This document shows, piece after piece, positions 15,202-22,402 of a stretch of 22,836 nucleotides of DNA. Both the position numbers and the translations under genes were made by a program. The notes beneath the pieces were generated by a model, which was not told where the DNA came from, did not search any database, and saw nothing but the letters and a program-made list of their open reading frames with translations. This DNA comes from Nitrolancea sp040255925 (lineage in GTDB: Bacteria > Chloroflexota > Chloroflexia > Thermomicrobiales > Thermomicrobiaceae). Where the stretch lies: contig JBDZVX010000031.1 of the NCBI GenBank assembly GCA_040255925.1, forward strand, positions 1-22,836. The letters are read 5' to 3'. How positions within the stretch are numbered: the stretch's first letter is position 1; every line of letters begins with the position of its first letter.

Positions 15202-15434
15202 AGCCTGTTATGCACTTCGGGAAGGGTCATTGTTTGGATTACTCGATGAACCAGCGCATAGCTTATCCGGGTGATGACTCAGACGACATATGGGCCTTTG
15301 TCGCTCCTAACTTGACCTTGCTAACGGCCGAGGTCTCGAAGTGCTCTAACGATCAGCGTGAGGTCTCTACTGCGTTGCGCTGGAGAGGATTGGAGTGCGA
15401 ACTTCTACCCATTTGCTCGCCATCAGTCGGCTGA
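15201..15434 (+). pseudogene. IS5-family transposase, 5' remnant, with presumed left end
   Basis: From ATG 15246 the translation (RIAYPGDDSDDIWAFVAPNL, then REVSTALRW) resembles the N-terminus of IS5-family transposases, which usually read YPSDVSDEEWAFVAPYL and REVFNALRWIVRTG. After ALRW a few codons are lost and the match decays (GLECELLPICSP versus GVEWRLLPHDFP) before TGA at 15432-15434. Only about 60 of some 250-300 residues remain, and the catalytic DDE is gone. GAGCCTGTTATGCACTT at 15201-15217 looks like a terminal inverted repeat 45 bases before the start, as usual in the family. No matching right end was found up to 16410. It cannot move by itself. Confidence 0.7.
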
Positions 15435-15803
15435 TGGACCTGTCAGCCATTGCTCCAAACCTCTCCCAATCACCGCGCCGAGAGCGGTGCCGAACATCAT
15501 AGGAATCAAGCCGATGAAACCGTAGATGATCGCCCCAAGGATGCCGACGTCATAGGTAGGCCCAGCACATCCCGGACACGTGTACTCACGCGCAATCCAG
15601 TAGGTGACAATATAGACGATTGGGACAATGGCAATGGCCCACCAGGACCGGATCAAGAGGCCACCGACCACACCCACCGTGAATCGCAATACCACAGTCT
15701 CGACAGCATCTCCGGTTGTGAAGTCCAAATTGGATGGATCGCTGGCTACGATACCGGCGAGAACCGTCACGAGGACGCCGAGGCAACGAAGCAACGTGTT
15801 CAT
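15423..15803 (-). CDS. Small membrane protein of unknown function
   Basis: This 126-aa protein has about four hydrophobic helices: residues 5-20 (LRCLGVLVTVLAGIVA), 38-51, 55-70 (WAIAIVPIVYIVTYW) and 88-115 (a Gly-rich GILGAIIYGFIGLIPMMFG). The loop between helices three and four carries CPGCAGP, a possible metal or disulfide site. I do not recognise the family. The ATG is preceded by a weak GGTGGG. Its 3' end overlaps the IS remnant by 12 bases, so the C-terminus may have been altered when the element inserted or decayed. Codon use and GC content are lower than in the flanking housekeeping genes, which fits acquired DNA. The long frame on the opposite strand is judged a shadow. Confidence 0.6.
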   Translation of the reverse strand: MNTLLRCLGVLVTVLAGIVASDPSNLDFTTGDAVETVVLRFTVGVVGGLLIRSWWAIAIVPIVYIVTYWIAREYTCPGCAGPTYDVGILGAIIYGFIGLIPMMFGTALGAVIGRGLEQWLTGPSAD

Positions 15804-16410
15804 CCAGCGTTATCCCACCTGTCTCCCGGCTGTGCCTCCTCGTCGGATCACGGCGCTAAGCGATCTCATAACGGTAGCGCTAATGGTGGCCTGTGTACCG
15901 AGAAGCTTTTGCCGCACCGAACAATCCGCTTCCTGGCCCCAATCGCTTCGATAGCCGCAAATATTTGTTGCATGTTAGAGTATCGCGTGGATTCTGGCCA
16001 CAATCATGGAACAGTGTCACACATTATACAACCGTACCTTGACACGCTGGTGTCATCACGTATATCCTGCCTGTGGGAATCTGGGGAAGGGAAATTCAGC
16101 ATAGCTTAAACGAAATACTACGTTGTCAGTTGTTCCTTCGCTGTCGCGCAAGGGCTCACTGTCGTTCGTGCAATGCAAGCCCTAGCGAAACGATTGGATG
16201 AAGGTGCACGGCCAGTATCACCTGGGCTGATCGTTTCCGGTCCATGCGCATTACATCAGGTGCTCGCTGGAAATGGTCTTCTGGACCAGTTCGGCCAATG
16301 CTCACGCAAGTGGATATAACTTCAGCATCGGGTCAGGAGACTGCCAGACCTTTTGGTCCGTCAGCAAGGGCACGACTGTCGCCCCATAGAAGTGCGAAAG
16401 AGGTTTCGTC
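15804..16410. other. Intergenic region before the ABC operon
   Basis: About 600 bases, less GC-rich than average. It has no confident gene. A frame open from about 16104, with its first ATG at 16173 and stop at 16319 (48 aa, MQALAKRLDEGARPVSPGL), reads like real protein but lacks a ribosome binding site and may be a gene remnant. A clear promoter with operator lies at 16014-16066. A short minus-strand frame just above the membrane protein gene (start near 15975) has nothing to support it. Confidence 0.45.
16014..16066 (+). promoter_or_regulatory. Near-consensus promoter with inverted repeat over the -35 box
   Basis: TTGACA (16039-16044) and TATATC (16061-16066) with a 16-base spacer form the best sigma-70-type promoter in the window. 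The perfect inverted repeat TGACAC (16040-16045), GCTG, GTGTCA (16050-16055) overlaps the -35 box, and a third GTGTCA stands at 16014-16019, 36 bases upstream. This is the layout of a repressed promoter. The ABC gene starts about 340 bases downstream; it is the next gene, but the long leader makes the link uncertain. Confidence 0.6.
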
Positions 16411-17127
16411 ATGAAGGACCAGCCTGGGTTATTAATGGCATCCGATCCTACTGTCCTGCCTACACTCATTGACGTAGCACGAGTACGGCGGGAATTCGTC
16501 ACTCCAGGGGAAACGGTGCACGCCGTTCGCGATGTCACGTTTTCCGCCCATGCCGGTGAGTTTGTCTGCGTTCATGGCGCCAGTGGCTCGGGAAAGTCGA
16601 CCTTGCTCAATCTGCTGGCGGGGTTAGACGTGGCCGACGGCGGAACCATCCAGGTGGCCGGTACCGATGTTGGCGCCTTGGATGAGGGCGGCCGAGCGCG
16701 GCTGCGTTTGGAGACGATCGGCGTCGTCTTTCAAGACCATCAGTTGATCGACGAGTTCACGGCCTGGGAGAACGTGGCGCTGCCCCTGGAAGTGCGCGGG
16801 GTCGCGGGGAAGCAGGCCAAGGCCGAGGCCCTGGCCGAGTTGGAGCGGGTCGGGCTGGCCGGGCTTGAGGACCGGCTGCCGAGCCAGCTATCGGGCGGGC
16901 AACGGCAACGAGTCGGGATCGCGCGTGCCCTCGTCGGGCAACGCCGGGTGCTGCTGGCCGATGAGCCGACGGGTGCCCTCGACTCGACGAACTCACGGGC
17001 TTTGTTCGCCTTGATCCGCGAACTCTGCGACCAGGGCACGTTGGCCGTGGTCTGCTCGCACGATGTCCTGTGCCAGGAGTTCGCGGACTCGGTGTACGAG
17101 ATGACCGATGGACACCTCAGCCGGTAA
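16411..17127 (+). CDS. ABC transporter ATP-binding protein (MacB/LolD-type)
   Basis: This 238-aa ATPase is the cytoplasmic motor of an export or mechanotransmission ABC system. The Walker A motif is GASGSGKST (56-64), the Q-loop is near Q108 (VVFQDHQ), the signature is LSGGQRQR (160-167), the Walker B is VLLADEPTGALD (D184, E185), and H217 is the switch His in CSHD. DEPTGALD and its size place it in the MacB/FtsE-like group that works with FtsX-type permeases. ATG 16411 follows AAAGAGG at 7 bases. The permease gene starts 14 bases after its stop, so the two form an operon. Transported substrate cannot be read; peptides, lipids or antibiotics are all possible in this group. Confidence 0.93.
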   Translation: MKDQPGLLMASDPTVLPTLIDVARVRREFVTPGETVHAVRDVTFSAHAGEFVCVHGASGSGKSTLLNLLAGLDVADGGTIQVAGTDVGALDEGGRARLRLETIGVVFQDHQLIDEFTAWENVALPLEVRGVAGKQAKAEALAELERVGLAGLEDRLPSQLSGGQRQRVGIARALVGQRRVLLADEPTGALDSTNSRALFALIRELCDQGTLAVVCSHDVLCQEFADSVYEMTDGHLSR

Positions 17128-17141
17128 GGGGTAGCGACGAC

Positions 17142-19688
17142 GTGAAGCGATGGTTCACCACGGGGCGCGGCAGCGGCCTTTACCCATCATCGATCGGTCT
17201 GTCCCTCAGGCTCGGGCGCCGGTTCATGCGCAGCCGGTCGCTGGCGGTCTCCACCTGGCTCATGGCGGCGGTCAGCGCGATGGTCGTCGTGTTGTTCATC
17301 GTCATGAGTTCTTTCGCCTTGTCGATTGACCAGCTCATCGAGCGCGAGTTCGGGCGGTTCCACTTTACGGTCGGCGTGGGCAGCGTGATGAATCTGAAGC
17401 CCGAGAACGCCTCGCTGACCACCAAGATCGAGGCCGCGGCGCTCGCCGGAGGCGCCACGAACCCGATGGTGACGCTGACCTCGACATCGGTGGAGCCGGA
17501 CCAGGTCGACCCGCCAACCACGGTGTATATCGAGGCCGACTGGGCCCGCAACCCGTTCCCTGACCGGTACACCCTGCTCAACGGTCACTGGCCTGAACGG
17601 CCCGGTGAAGTTGTCCTGGCGCGCACCTCGGATGGATCGCTGGCTTCGCCCGGTGCATGGCTGGGTGTGCTAGGCGGCCACGAACGGTTCTTTGTGACCG
17701 GTATCGCCGACGACCGCTACAGCGACGACCAGGAAATCCTGGCGGCGCCGGGTACCTATGCCGGCATCGGGGAGGTGGCCCTGCGTAGCTTCCCGCGCGT
17801 CGACGCGTTCCCGACGCTCTATTGGGAGGGGAGCCAGCGCCAGCCGGTGATCGACGCGGTGAGCGCCAGCTTCGCCCAGGAACTGGGACTGGCGCCGGAT
17901 GAGGTGACACCGATCGTCGCCGAGGCCACCCTCGACCGTGCTCAGCAACGCTTAGAGCGAAAGGTCTGGATCGACTGGACTCCGAGCAGCTATGCGGTGC
18001 CGTCGCTGCTCCTCCCCTTCCTGGCATCGCTGGCGATCTTCGGCCTGGGACAACGGCGGCTCCGGAGAAGTCAGGAACTCCTCGTCGCCATGGGGCTCCA
18101 ACCGGCTCATGGCGCGAGGGCGCTTGGGCTTGCGGTGACCGGCTGGCTGCTCATGGCGCTGGTGGGTGGGGTTGCGGCCGGCCTCCTGATCGGGATCGCC
18201 GGCAGGCGCCTCATCACGCAGTTCCACCTCTGGTCGCAGCCACTTTCGCCCCTGCCCAACCTGACCGATCCGGTCATGCGGCTGGTTGCGTCCGCGATCG
18301 TCGCCTGTGTCGTTGGCAGCGTGCTGCTCCGGTTCGCCGTGGCCAACGAACGCCAATCCCAGACGCCGGCATCCCAGGAGGGGCAGCCGGCCACGCCGGG
18401 GCACCGCCAGCTCGCAACGCACGTCCGGCACGGCATCGCGGTGCTCACCGGGTGTGTCACGATCTTCCAAATGTCCCGGCTGGACACCCCACCGGAAGCC
18501 ATGGTGCTCGCCGGAACGATGGCCGTTACCGTCCTGCTCCTGGTCCCCGAGGTGGTAGGATGGGCGGTTCGCCGGCTCCCCCGCACCGACCCCCGGCTGC
18601 GGCTCACCCGGCAGCAGCTCAGGCATGACCGCACCCGTGGGACGATCGCGGTCGCCGTGCTGGCCGCGGTGCTTGGTCTCCCGCTGGGGTATCTCGCTCT
18701 GTTCGACACGATGATCAAGACCGCCGAGAGCGGTCTCATCCCGAGGGTGACCCCCCACCAAGTCCTCGTGGGCGCTTCTGGCAGTGAATTCGCTCCACCG
18801 CCATCCGAGGTGCTCGCGGTTGTGGAGAGTCAGCTCGGGTCGTCCCACCCGGTCGTGCAACTGCGGTCCCTGCAGGACGCGCTGGACAGGCCTATCCTAC
18901 TTATTTTTGGAACCGATATGGGCGGGATTCTCGCGCTTGATACGCCGGAGGATGTCAGCCGGTTGATCGAGCGGCTCCTGACCGAAGCGGAACGGTCAGC
19001 GCTCGTTGAGGGCGGCCTGCTGGTTTGGGACGGCCGGGAAAGCGGTGAACGCGTGCTGGTCACCCACACCGAGGCGGGCCCGGAGGAGGTGCGGTTTCCC
19101 GCCACCGCGGTCCGCATCCACCCGGCATGGAAGCAAGGCCTTCGCGGAGTGCTGCTGACGGACACCGCAAAGCAACGCAAGCTGTCCGTCCAAGACGGCG
19201 GCGTGGTCTTTACCGGTGTCTCGGATAGTGAGGCGCGGGAAGCGCGGCGGATGGTCTTGGATGCCGGCTTTGATCCGCGTCAGGTGACCATTTACGATCC
19301 TCCAGAGGTGTACGTGCCCGAGGCACTCTTCGCTGCGGCTGCGGGGCTAATGCTGATCGTGCTCCTCTGCAGCATTGCGGTGGCGCGCGCGCAGGTGCTG
19401 ACGCTGCGGCGGTACCTGGGCACCCTGGTCGCGATCGGGCTGACGCCAGACTGGGCGCGGCAAGCGGTGCTCGTCCAGCTCATGTTCTTCGTGGCCGTGA
19501 GCATCGTCGTTGCCCTGGTGTTGGCGATCCCGCCTGTGGTCATCGCGGCGGTGGTGTTGCCGGACTTCGTACTCAGCATTCCCTGGCGGGTGATCGGGCT
19601 GGTGATCGCCACGTTCTGCCTGGCCGTGCTGATCGCCAGCGTGCTGTCCTGTCGCCAGATTCGCGCCTCAGATCGTGTGGCCCTGTGA
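17142..19688 (+). CDS. FtsX/MacB-type ABC transporter permease
   Basis: This 848-aa integral membrane protein has about ten predicted helices and two large outer domains. Helix 1 (about residues 35-60, TWLMAAVSAMVVVLFIVMSS) is followed by an extracytoplasmic domain of about 230 residues. Three helices follow (starting YAVPSLLLPFLASLAIFG), then a central pair around VLTGCVTIFQM and AGTMAVTVLLL, then TIAVAVLAAVLGLPLGYLALF. A second outer domain precedes the last three helices (AAAAGLMLIVLLCSIAVA, QAVLVQLMFFVAVS and the C-terminal IGLVIATFCLAVLIAS). This is the two-FtsX-unit layout of lipoprotein/antimicrobial-type permeases. GTG 17142 with AAGGGG 10 bases before it is preferred over an inner ATG (17070) that lies within the ABC gene. 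No repeats or frameshifts are seen. Confidence 0.88.
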   Translation: MKRWFTTGRGSGLYPSSIGLSLRLGRRFMRSRSLAVSTWLMAAVSAMVVVLFIVMSSFALSIDQLIEREFGRFHFTVGVGSVMNLKPENASLTTKIEAAALAGGATNPMVTLTSTSVEPDQVDPPTTVYIEADWARNPFPDRYTLLNGHWPERPGEVVLARTSDGSLASPGAWLGVLGGHERFFVTGIADDRYSDDQEILAAPGTYAGIGEVALRSFPRVDAFPTLYWEGSQRQPVIDAVSASFAQELGLAPDEVTPIVAEATLDRAQQRLERKVWIDWTPSSYAVPSLLLPFLASLAIFGLGQRRLRRSQELLVAMGLQPAHGARALGLAVTGWLLMALVGGVAAGLLIGIAGRRLITQFHLWSQPLSPLPNLTDPVMRLVASAIVACVVGSVLLRFAVANERQSQTPASQEGQPATPGHRQLATHVRHGIAVLTGCVTIFQMSRLDTPPEAMVLAGTMAVTVLLLVPEVVGWAVRRLPRTDPRLRLTRQQLRHDRTRGTIAVAVLAAVLGLPLGYLALFDTMIKTAESGLIPRVTPHQVLVGASGSEFAPPPSEVLAVVESQLGSSHPVVQLRSLQDALDRPILLIFGTDMGGILALDTPEDVSRLIERLLTEAERSALVEGGLLVWDGRESGERVLVTHTEAGPEEVRFPATAVRIHPAWKQGLRGVLLTDTAKQRKLSVQDGGVVFTGVSDSEAREARRMVLDAGFDPRQVTIYDPPEVYVPEALFAAAAGLMLIVLLCSIAVARAQVLTLRRYLGTLVAIGLTPDWARQAVLVQLMFFVAVSIVVALVLAIPPVVIAAVVLPDFVLSIPWRVIGLVIATFCLAVLIASVLSCRQIRASDRVAL

Positions 19689-19868
19689 CGGGGCGCATCT
19701 AGGGCGCGAACCCATCCTTCAACTCCCATACGTACCGCCAAGTGCTCCAACATGTGTTGGGACATTCCGTGCCACCTGGTTTTCTCGGGCGGACGGCGTC
19801 TTTCGGGGTAGGGATGACAGGGTTTTCAGGCGCCTGACCAGGTAGAAGCAGATTGGAAACAGGTCATT

Positions 19869-19877
19869 TGCTATACT
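19869..19877 (+). promoter_or_regulatory. Extended -10 promoter of the response regulator gene
   Basis: TGCTATACT at 19869-19877 is a good extended -10 element. The -35 region (CAGATT at 17 bases) is poor, as is common with extended -10 promoters. Transcription would start near 19884, about 63 bases before the ATG. A perfect 12-base palindrome TCAGGCGCCTGA lies upstream at 19826-19837 and may be an operator or a transcript-end hairpin of the permease gene. Confidence 0.5.
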
Positions 19878-19946
19878 CAGGGGGAACCGGATGTCTATCT
19901 GAACGCACAACCAGAACACCGTCAGGTTGCACAGGGAAGAGGCCCT

Positions 19947-21344
19947 ATGGAGCGCATTTTAGTTGCGGATGACGACGCGGCGATCCGCGGATTACTGCGG
20001 GACTTCCTCGAAGACGAGGGCTACAGCGTCATCGAAGCCGCTAAGAGCGGCCAGGTGCTGGAGGCGCTCAAGGATCCGGGGGAAGCCCCGGATCTGGTGC
20101 TGATGGATGTCCGGATGCCCGACAAGAGCGGTATCGACGTACTCCGGGACGTATCGTCAGAACCGGGTAGCCAGCTCCCGTTTGTCATTATGACGGCGTA
20201 CGGCACCTCCAGCCTAGCTATCGAGGCTATGCAGCTTGGTGCCTATGACTACATCACGAAGCCCTTCGATCTCGACGATGTCTTGCTCACCATCCGGCGG
20301 TACTTCGAGCATCAGGCGTTACTCGAACAGGTCCAGGGCCTGCGCACGCAGGCGCATGAGCGTGATCCCAACGATTTCATCATCGGGAACAGCGTTCCAA
20401 TGCAGGAGGTCTACAAGACCGTCGGCCGGGTCGCGCGGTCGGATTCGACGGTGCTCATTTCTGGAGAGACCGGTACCGGAAAAGAATTGGTCGCGACGGT
20501 CCTGCACCGGAACTCGAGTTACTCCGGCGGTCCATTGATCAAGGTCAACTGCGCGGCGCTGCCGGAGACGCTCCTGGAAAGTGAGCTCTTTGGTCACGAG
20601 AAGGGCTCGTTCACCGGCGCGCTCAATCAGCGCAAGGGTCGTTTCGAGATGGCCCACAAGGGCACGATCTTCCTCGACGAGGTCGGGGAGATGACGCTGG
20701 CAACGCAGAAAAAGCTCTTACGTGTGCTGCAGGAGCGCGAGTTTGAGCGGGTCGGCGGCACCGTGCTGGTGAAGGTGGATACCCGCGTCATCGCGGCGAC
20801 CAACAAGAACCTCGCCCACGAGGTCCGCGAGGGCCGCTTCCGCGAGGATTTGTATTACCGGCTGAACGTCATCTCGATTTTTCTGCCGCCGCTGCGGGAC
20901 CGGCAGGACGACATACCCCTCCTGGTGGAGCACTTTCTTCAGAAGCACCGGTTCCAGGCTGGGTCCGGCCCGGCTAGGATCACGCCGGGAGCGATGCAAA
21001 TGCTGATGGAGTACCACTGGCCCGGCAATGTCCGTGAGCTGGAGAACCTTATCGAGCGAGCCGTCGTCCTTGCTCAGGGGACGATCATCACCGAGGATCA
21101 CATCAGCTTCTCATCGGCCGATCAACGTCACTTCATCGACATCGCGCAGTTGGTCCGGAAGGGCTCGACGATTACTGAAGTGCAGCAAGAGGTCGAGAAG
21201 CAGATGTTGATCGAGGCGCTCAAGCAGGCGGAGGGCGATCGAGTTGCCGCCGCGTCGCTGATCGGGATTGATCTTCCGGCCTTCCAGCGCAAGCTGATCG
21301 ACTACGGAATCCCCGGGGAAGTCGCGTCGATGGCCTCATTCTGA
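19947..21344 (+). CDS. NtrC-type response regulator (REC, AAA+, Fis-type HTH)
   Basis: This 465-aa protein belongs to the sigma-54-activator family. The receiver domain (1-120) has DDD at 8-10, phosphorylated D54 (LVLMDVRMPD), T83 and K105. The AAA+ domain (about 143-375) has Walker A GETGTGKE (173-180), a GSFTGA loop (220-225; consensus GAFTGA), Walker B IFLDE (D244, E245), RFREDLYYRLNV and LPPLRDRQDD. A Fis-type helix-turn-helix ends it (about 420-456; VAAASLIGIDLPAFQRKL). The known job is to drive sigma-54 RNA polymerase after phosphorylation by a partner kinase. No kinase gene is adjacent, so its input is unknown. GGGAAGAGG precedes the ATG. Its 3' end overlaps the convergent epimerase by 9 bases. 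Confidence 0.94.
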   Translation: MERILVADDDAAIRGLLRDFLEDEGYSVIEAAKSGQVLEALKDPGEAPDLVLMDVRMPDKSGIDVLRDVSSEPGSQLPFVIMTAYGTSSLAIEAMQLGAYDYITKPFDLDDVLLTIRRYFEHQALLEQVQGLRTQAHERDPNDFIIGNSVPMQEVYKTVGRVARSDSTVLISGETGTGKELVATVLHRNSSYSGGPLIKVNCAALPETLLESELFGHEKGSFTGALNQRKGRFEMAHKGTIFLDEVGEMTLATQKKLLRVLQEREFERVGGTVLVKVDTRVIAATNKNLAHEVREGRFREDLYYRLNVISIFLPPLRDRQDDIPLLVEHFLQKHRFQAGSGPARITPGAMQMLMEYHWPGNVRELENLIERAVVLAQGTIITEDHISFSSADQRHFIDIAQLVRKGSTITEVQQEVEKQMLIEALKQAEGDRVAAASLIGIDLPAFQRKLIDYGIPGEVASMASF

Positions 21345-22376
21345 CCGGTTAGGACGGGTCGATTCCGTCTGCCTCGTGGCCGGAGCGCCGGATACCGCGA
21401 GCCGGCCCAGCCCGTCCCCGTCCATCAGAATTTCCGCCCGATACCAATCGACGAACCGGCGCATGCCGAGACGTACCGGTGTCTTCGGCGCGTAGGTTAG
21501 GAGCCGCCGCGCCTTCCCGATATCCGCAAGAGTATGTGGGACATCGCCGGGATAGGGTTTGCCCCGGTGAATCACCGCTTGCCGGTCGGTTACCTCCTCG
21601 ATCACAGCGATAAAGTCACGGAGCGATACCGGCGTCGAGTTCCCGAGATTGACGACCTCGAAGGGGAGCCCGGCATTGAGCGCAGCGATGACACCGGTCA
21701 CGATGTCGTCGATGTACGTGTAGTCACGGGACGTACTCCCATCACCGAACATCTGGATCGGCTGCCCCGCGAGGACCCGCTCCGTGAAGAGGTAGGGAGC
21801 CATATCCGGCCGGCCGCGTGGACCATAGACCGTGAAGAACCGCAGGCAGGTCACAGACATGCCGTATAAGGCGTGATAGGTATGGCAGAGCAGCTCACCG
21901 GCGCGCTTGGTTGCCGCGTACGGGGAAATGGGCTGCGCCGCTGGATCATCCTCCCGGAACGGGAGCTTGGCGCCGGCGCCGTAGACCGAGGAGGATGACG
22001 CGAAGATCAGCGTTTTCACGGCGTAGCGGCGGCACGCTTCAAGGACATTGGTCAGACCACGGAGGTTGACGTCTTGATAAAGCAGCGGCTGTTCGATGGA
22101 GCGCCGGACTCCGGCCATCGCGGCGATGTGCACAACCTTCTCGACGGGTTCGCCCGCGAAAATCTGGTTCACCGTGCCGGCGTCCCGGATATCCCCTTCA
22201 ACCAGCTTGAAGTTCGGATTGAGCAACGCGCCGGAGAGGTTCCGGCGCTTTCTCTCAGGACTATAGTAGTCGTTGAAGTTGTCGAGCGCGATCACGCGAT
22301 CGCCACGCTGTAACAGGGTGTCTGTGAGGTGACTGCCGATAAACCCGGCGCCGCCGGTTATTAGGATGACTGCCAC
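21336..22376 (-). CDS. NAD-dependent epimerase, UDP-glucuronate 4-epimerase-like
   Basis: This 346-aa extended SDR enzyme is predicted to interconvert UDP-sugars at C4 for capsule, exopolysaccharide or glycoprotein sugars. The Rossmann fold starts GGAGFIGS (8-15). DNFNDYYSPERKRRNL (32-47) is the loop characteristic of UDP-glucuronate 4-epimerases. The catalytic triad is in SSSVYG (about 128-133) and YAATK (Y153, K157). The substrate contact SRDYTYIDDI is also present. UDP-glucose 4-epimerase is the main alternative. A non-conserved tail of about 25 residues (DGDGLGRLAVSGAP and on) ends it and overlaps the response regulator by 9 bases. The GTG start at 22376 has only a weak GGA upstream. It follows leuS by 26 bases on the same strand. 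Confidence 0.92.
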   Translation of the reverse strand: MAVILITGGAGFIGSHLTDTLLQRGDRVIALDNFNDYYSPERKRRNLSGALLNPNFKLVEGDIRDAGTVNQIFAGEPVEKVVHIAAMAGVRRSIEQPLLYQDVNLRGLTNVLEACRRYAVKTLIFASSSSVYGAGAKLPFREDDPAAQPISPYAATKRAGELLCHTYHALYGMSVTCLRFFTVYGPRGRPDMAPYLFTERVLAGQPIQMFGDGSTSRDYTYIDDIVTGVIAALNAGLPFEVVNLGNSTPVSLRDFIAVIEEVTDRQAVIHRGKPYPGDVPHTLADIGKARRLLTYAPKTPVRLGMRRFVDWYRAEILMDGDGLGRLAVSGAPATRQTESTRPNRSE

Positions 22377-22402
22377 GAACCGGTTCCAATGGAGAACGTC
22401 GG

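Noticed and set aside
15450..16109. Long plus-strand frame of 219 codons opposite the small membrane protein
   Set aside because: It is polar, His/Asn/Arg-rich without known motifs and lacks a ribosome site, while the opposite strand gives a coherent set of membrane helices. Read as a shadow plus chance extension.
17070..17141. ATG start for the permease inside the ABC ATPase gene
   Set aside because: The extra 24 residues overlap the end of the ABC gene, while GTG 17142 has an upstream AAGGGG and gives the usual N-terminus before the first helix.
17187..18860. Long minus-strand frames across the permease gene (302, 210 and 149 codons)
   Set aside because: They are His/Arg/Gly/Gln-rich antisense frames of a high-GC gene, with no family motif.
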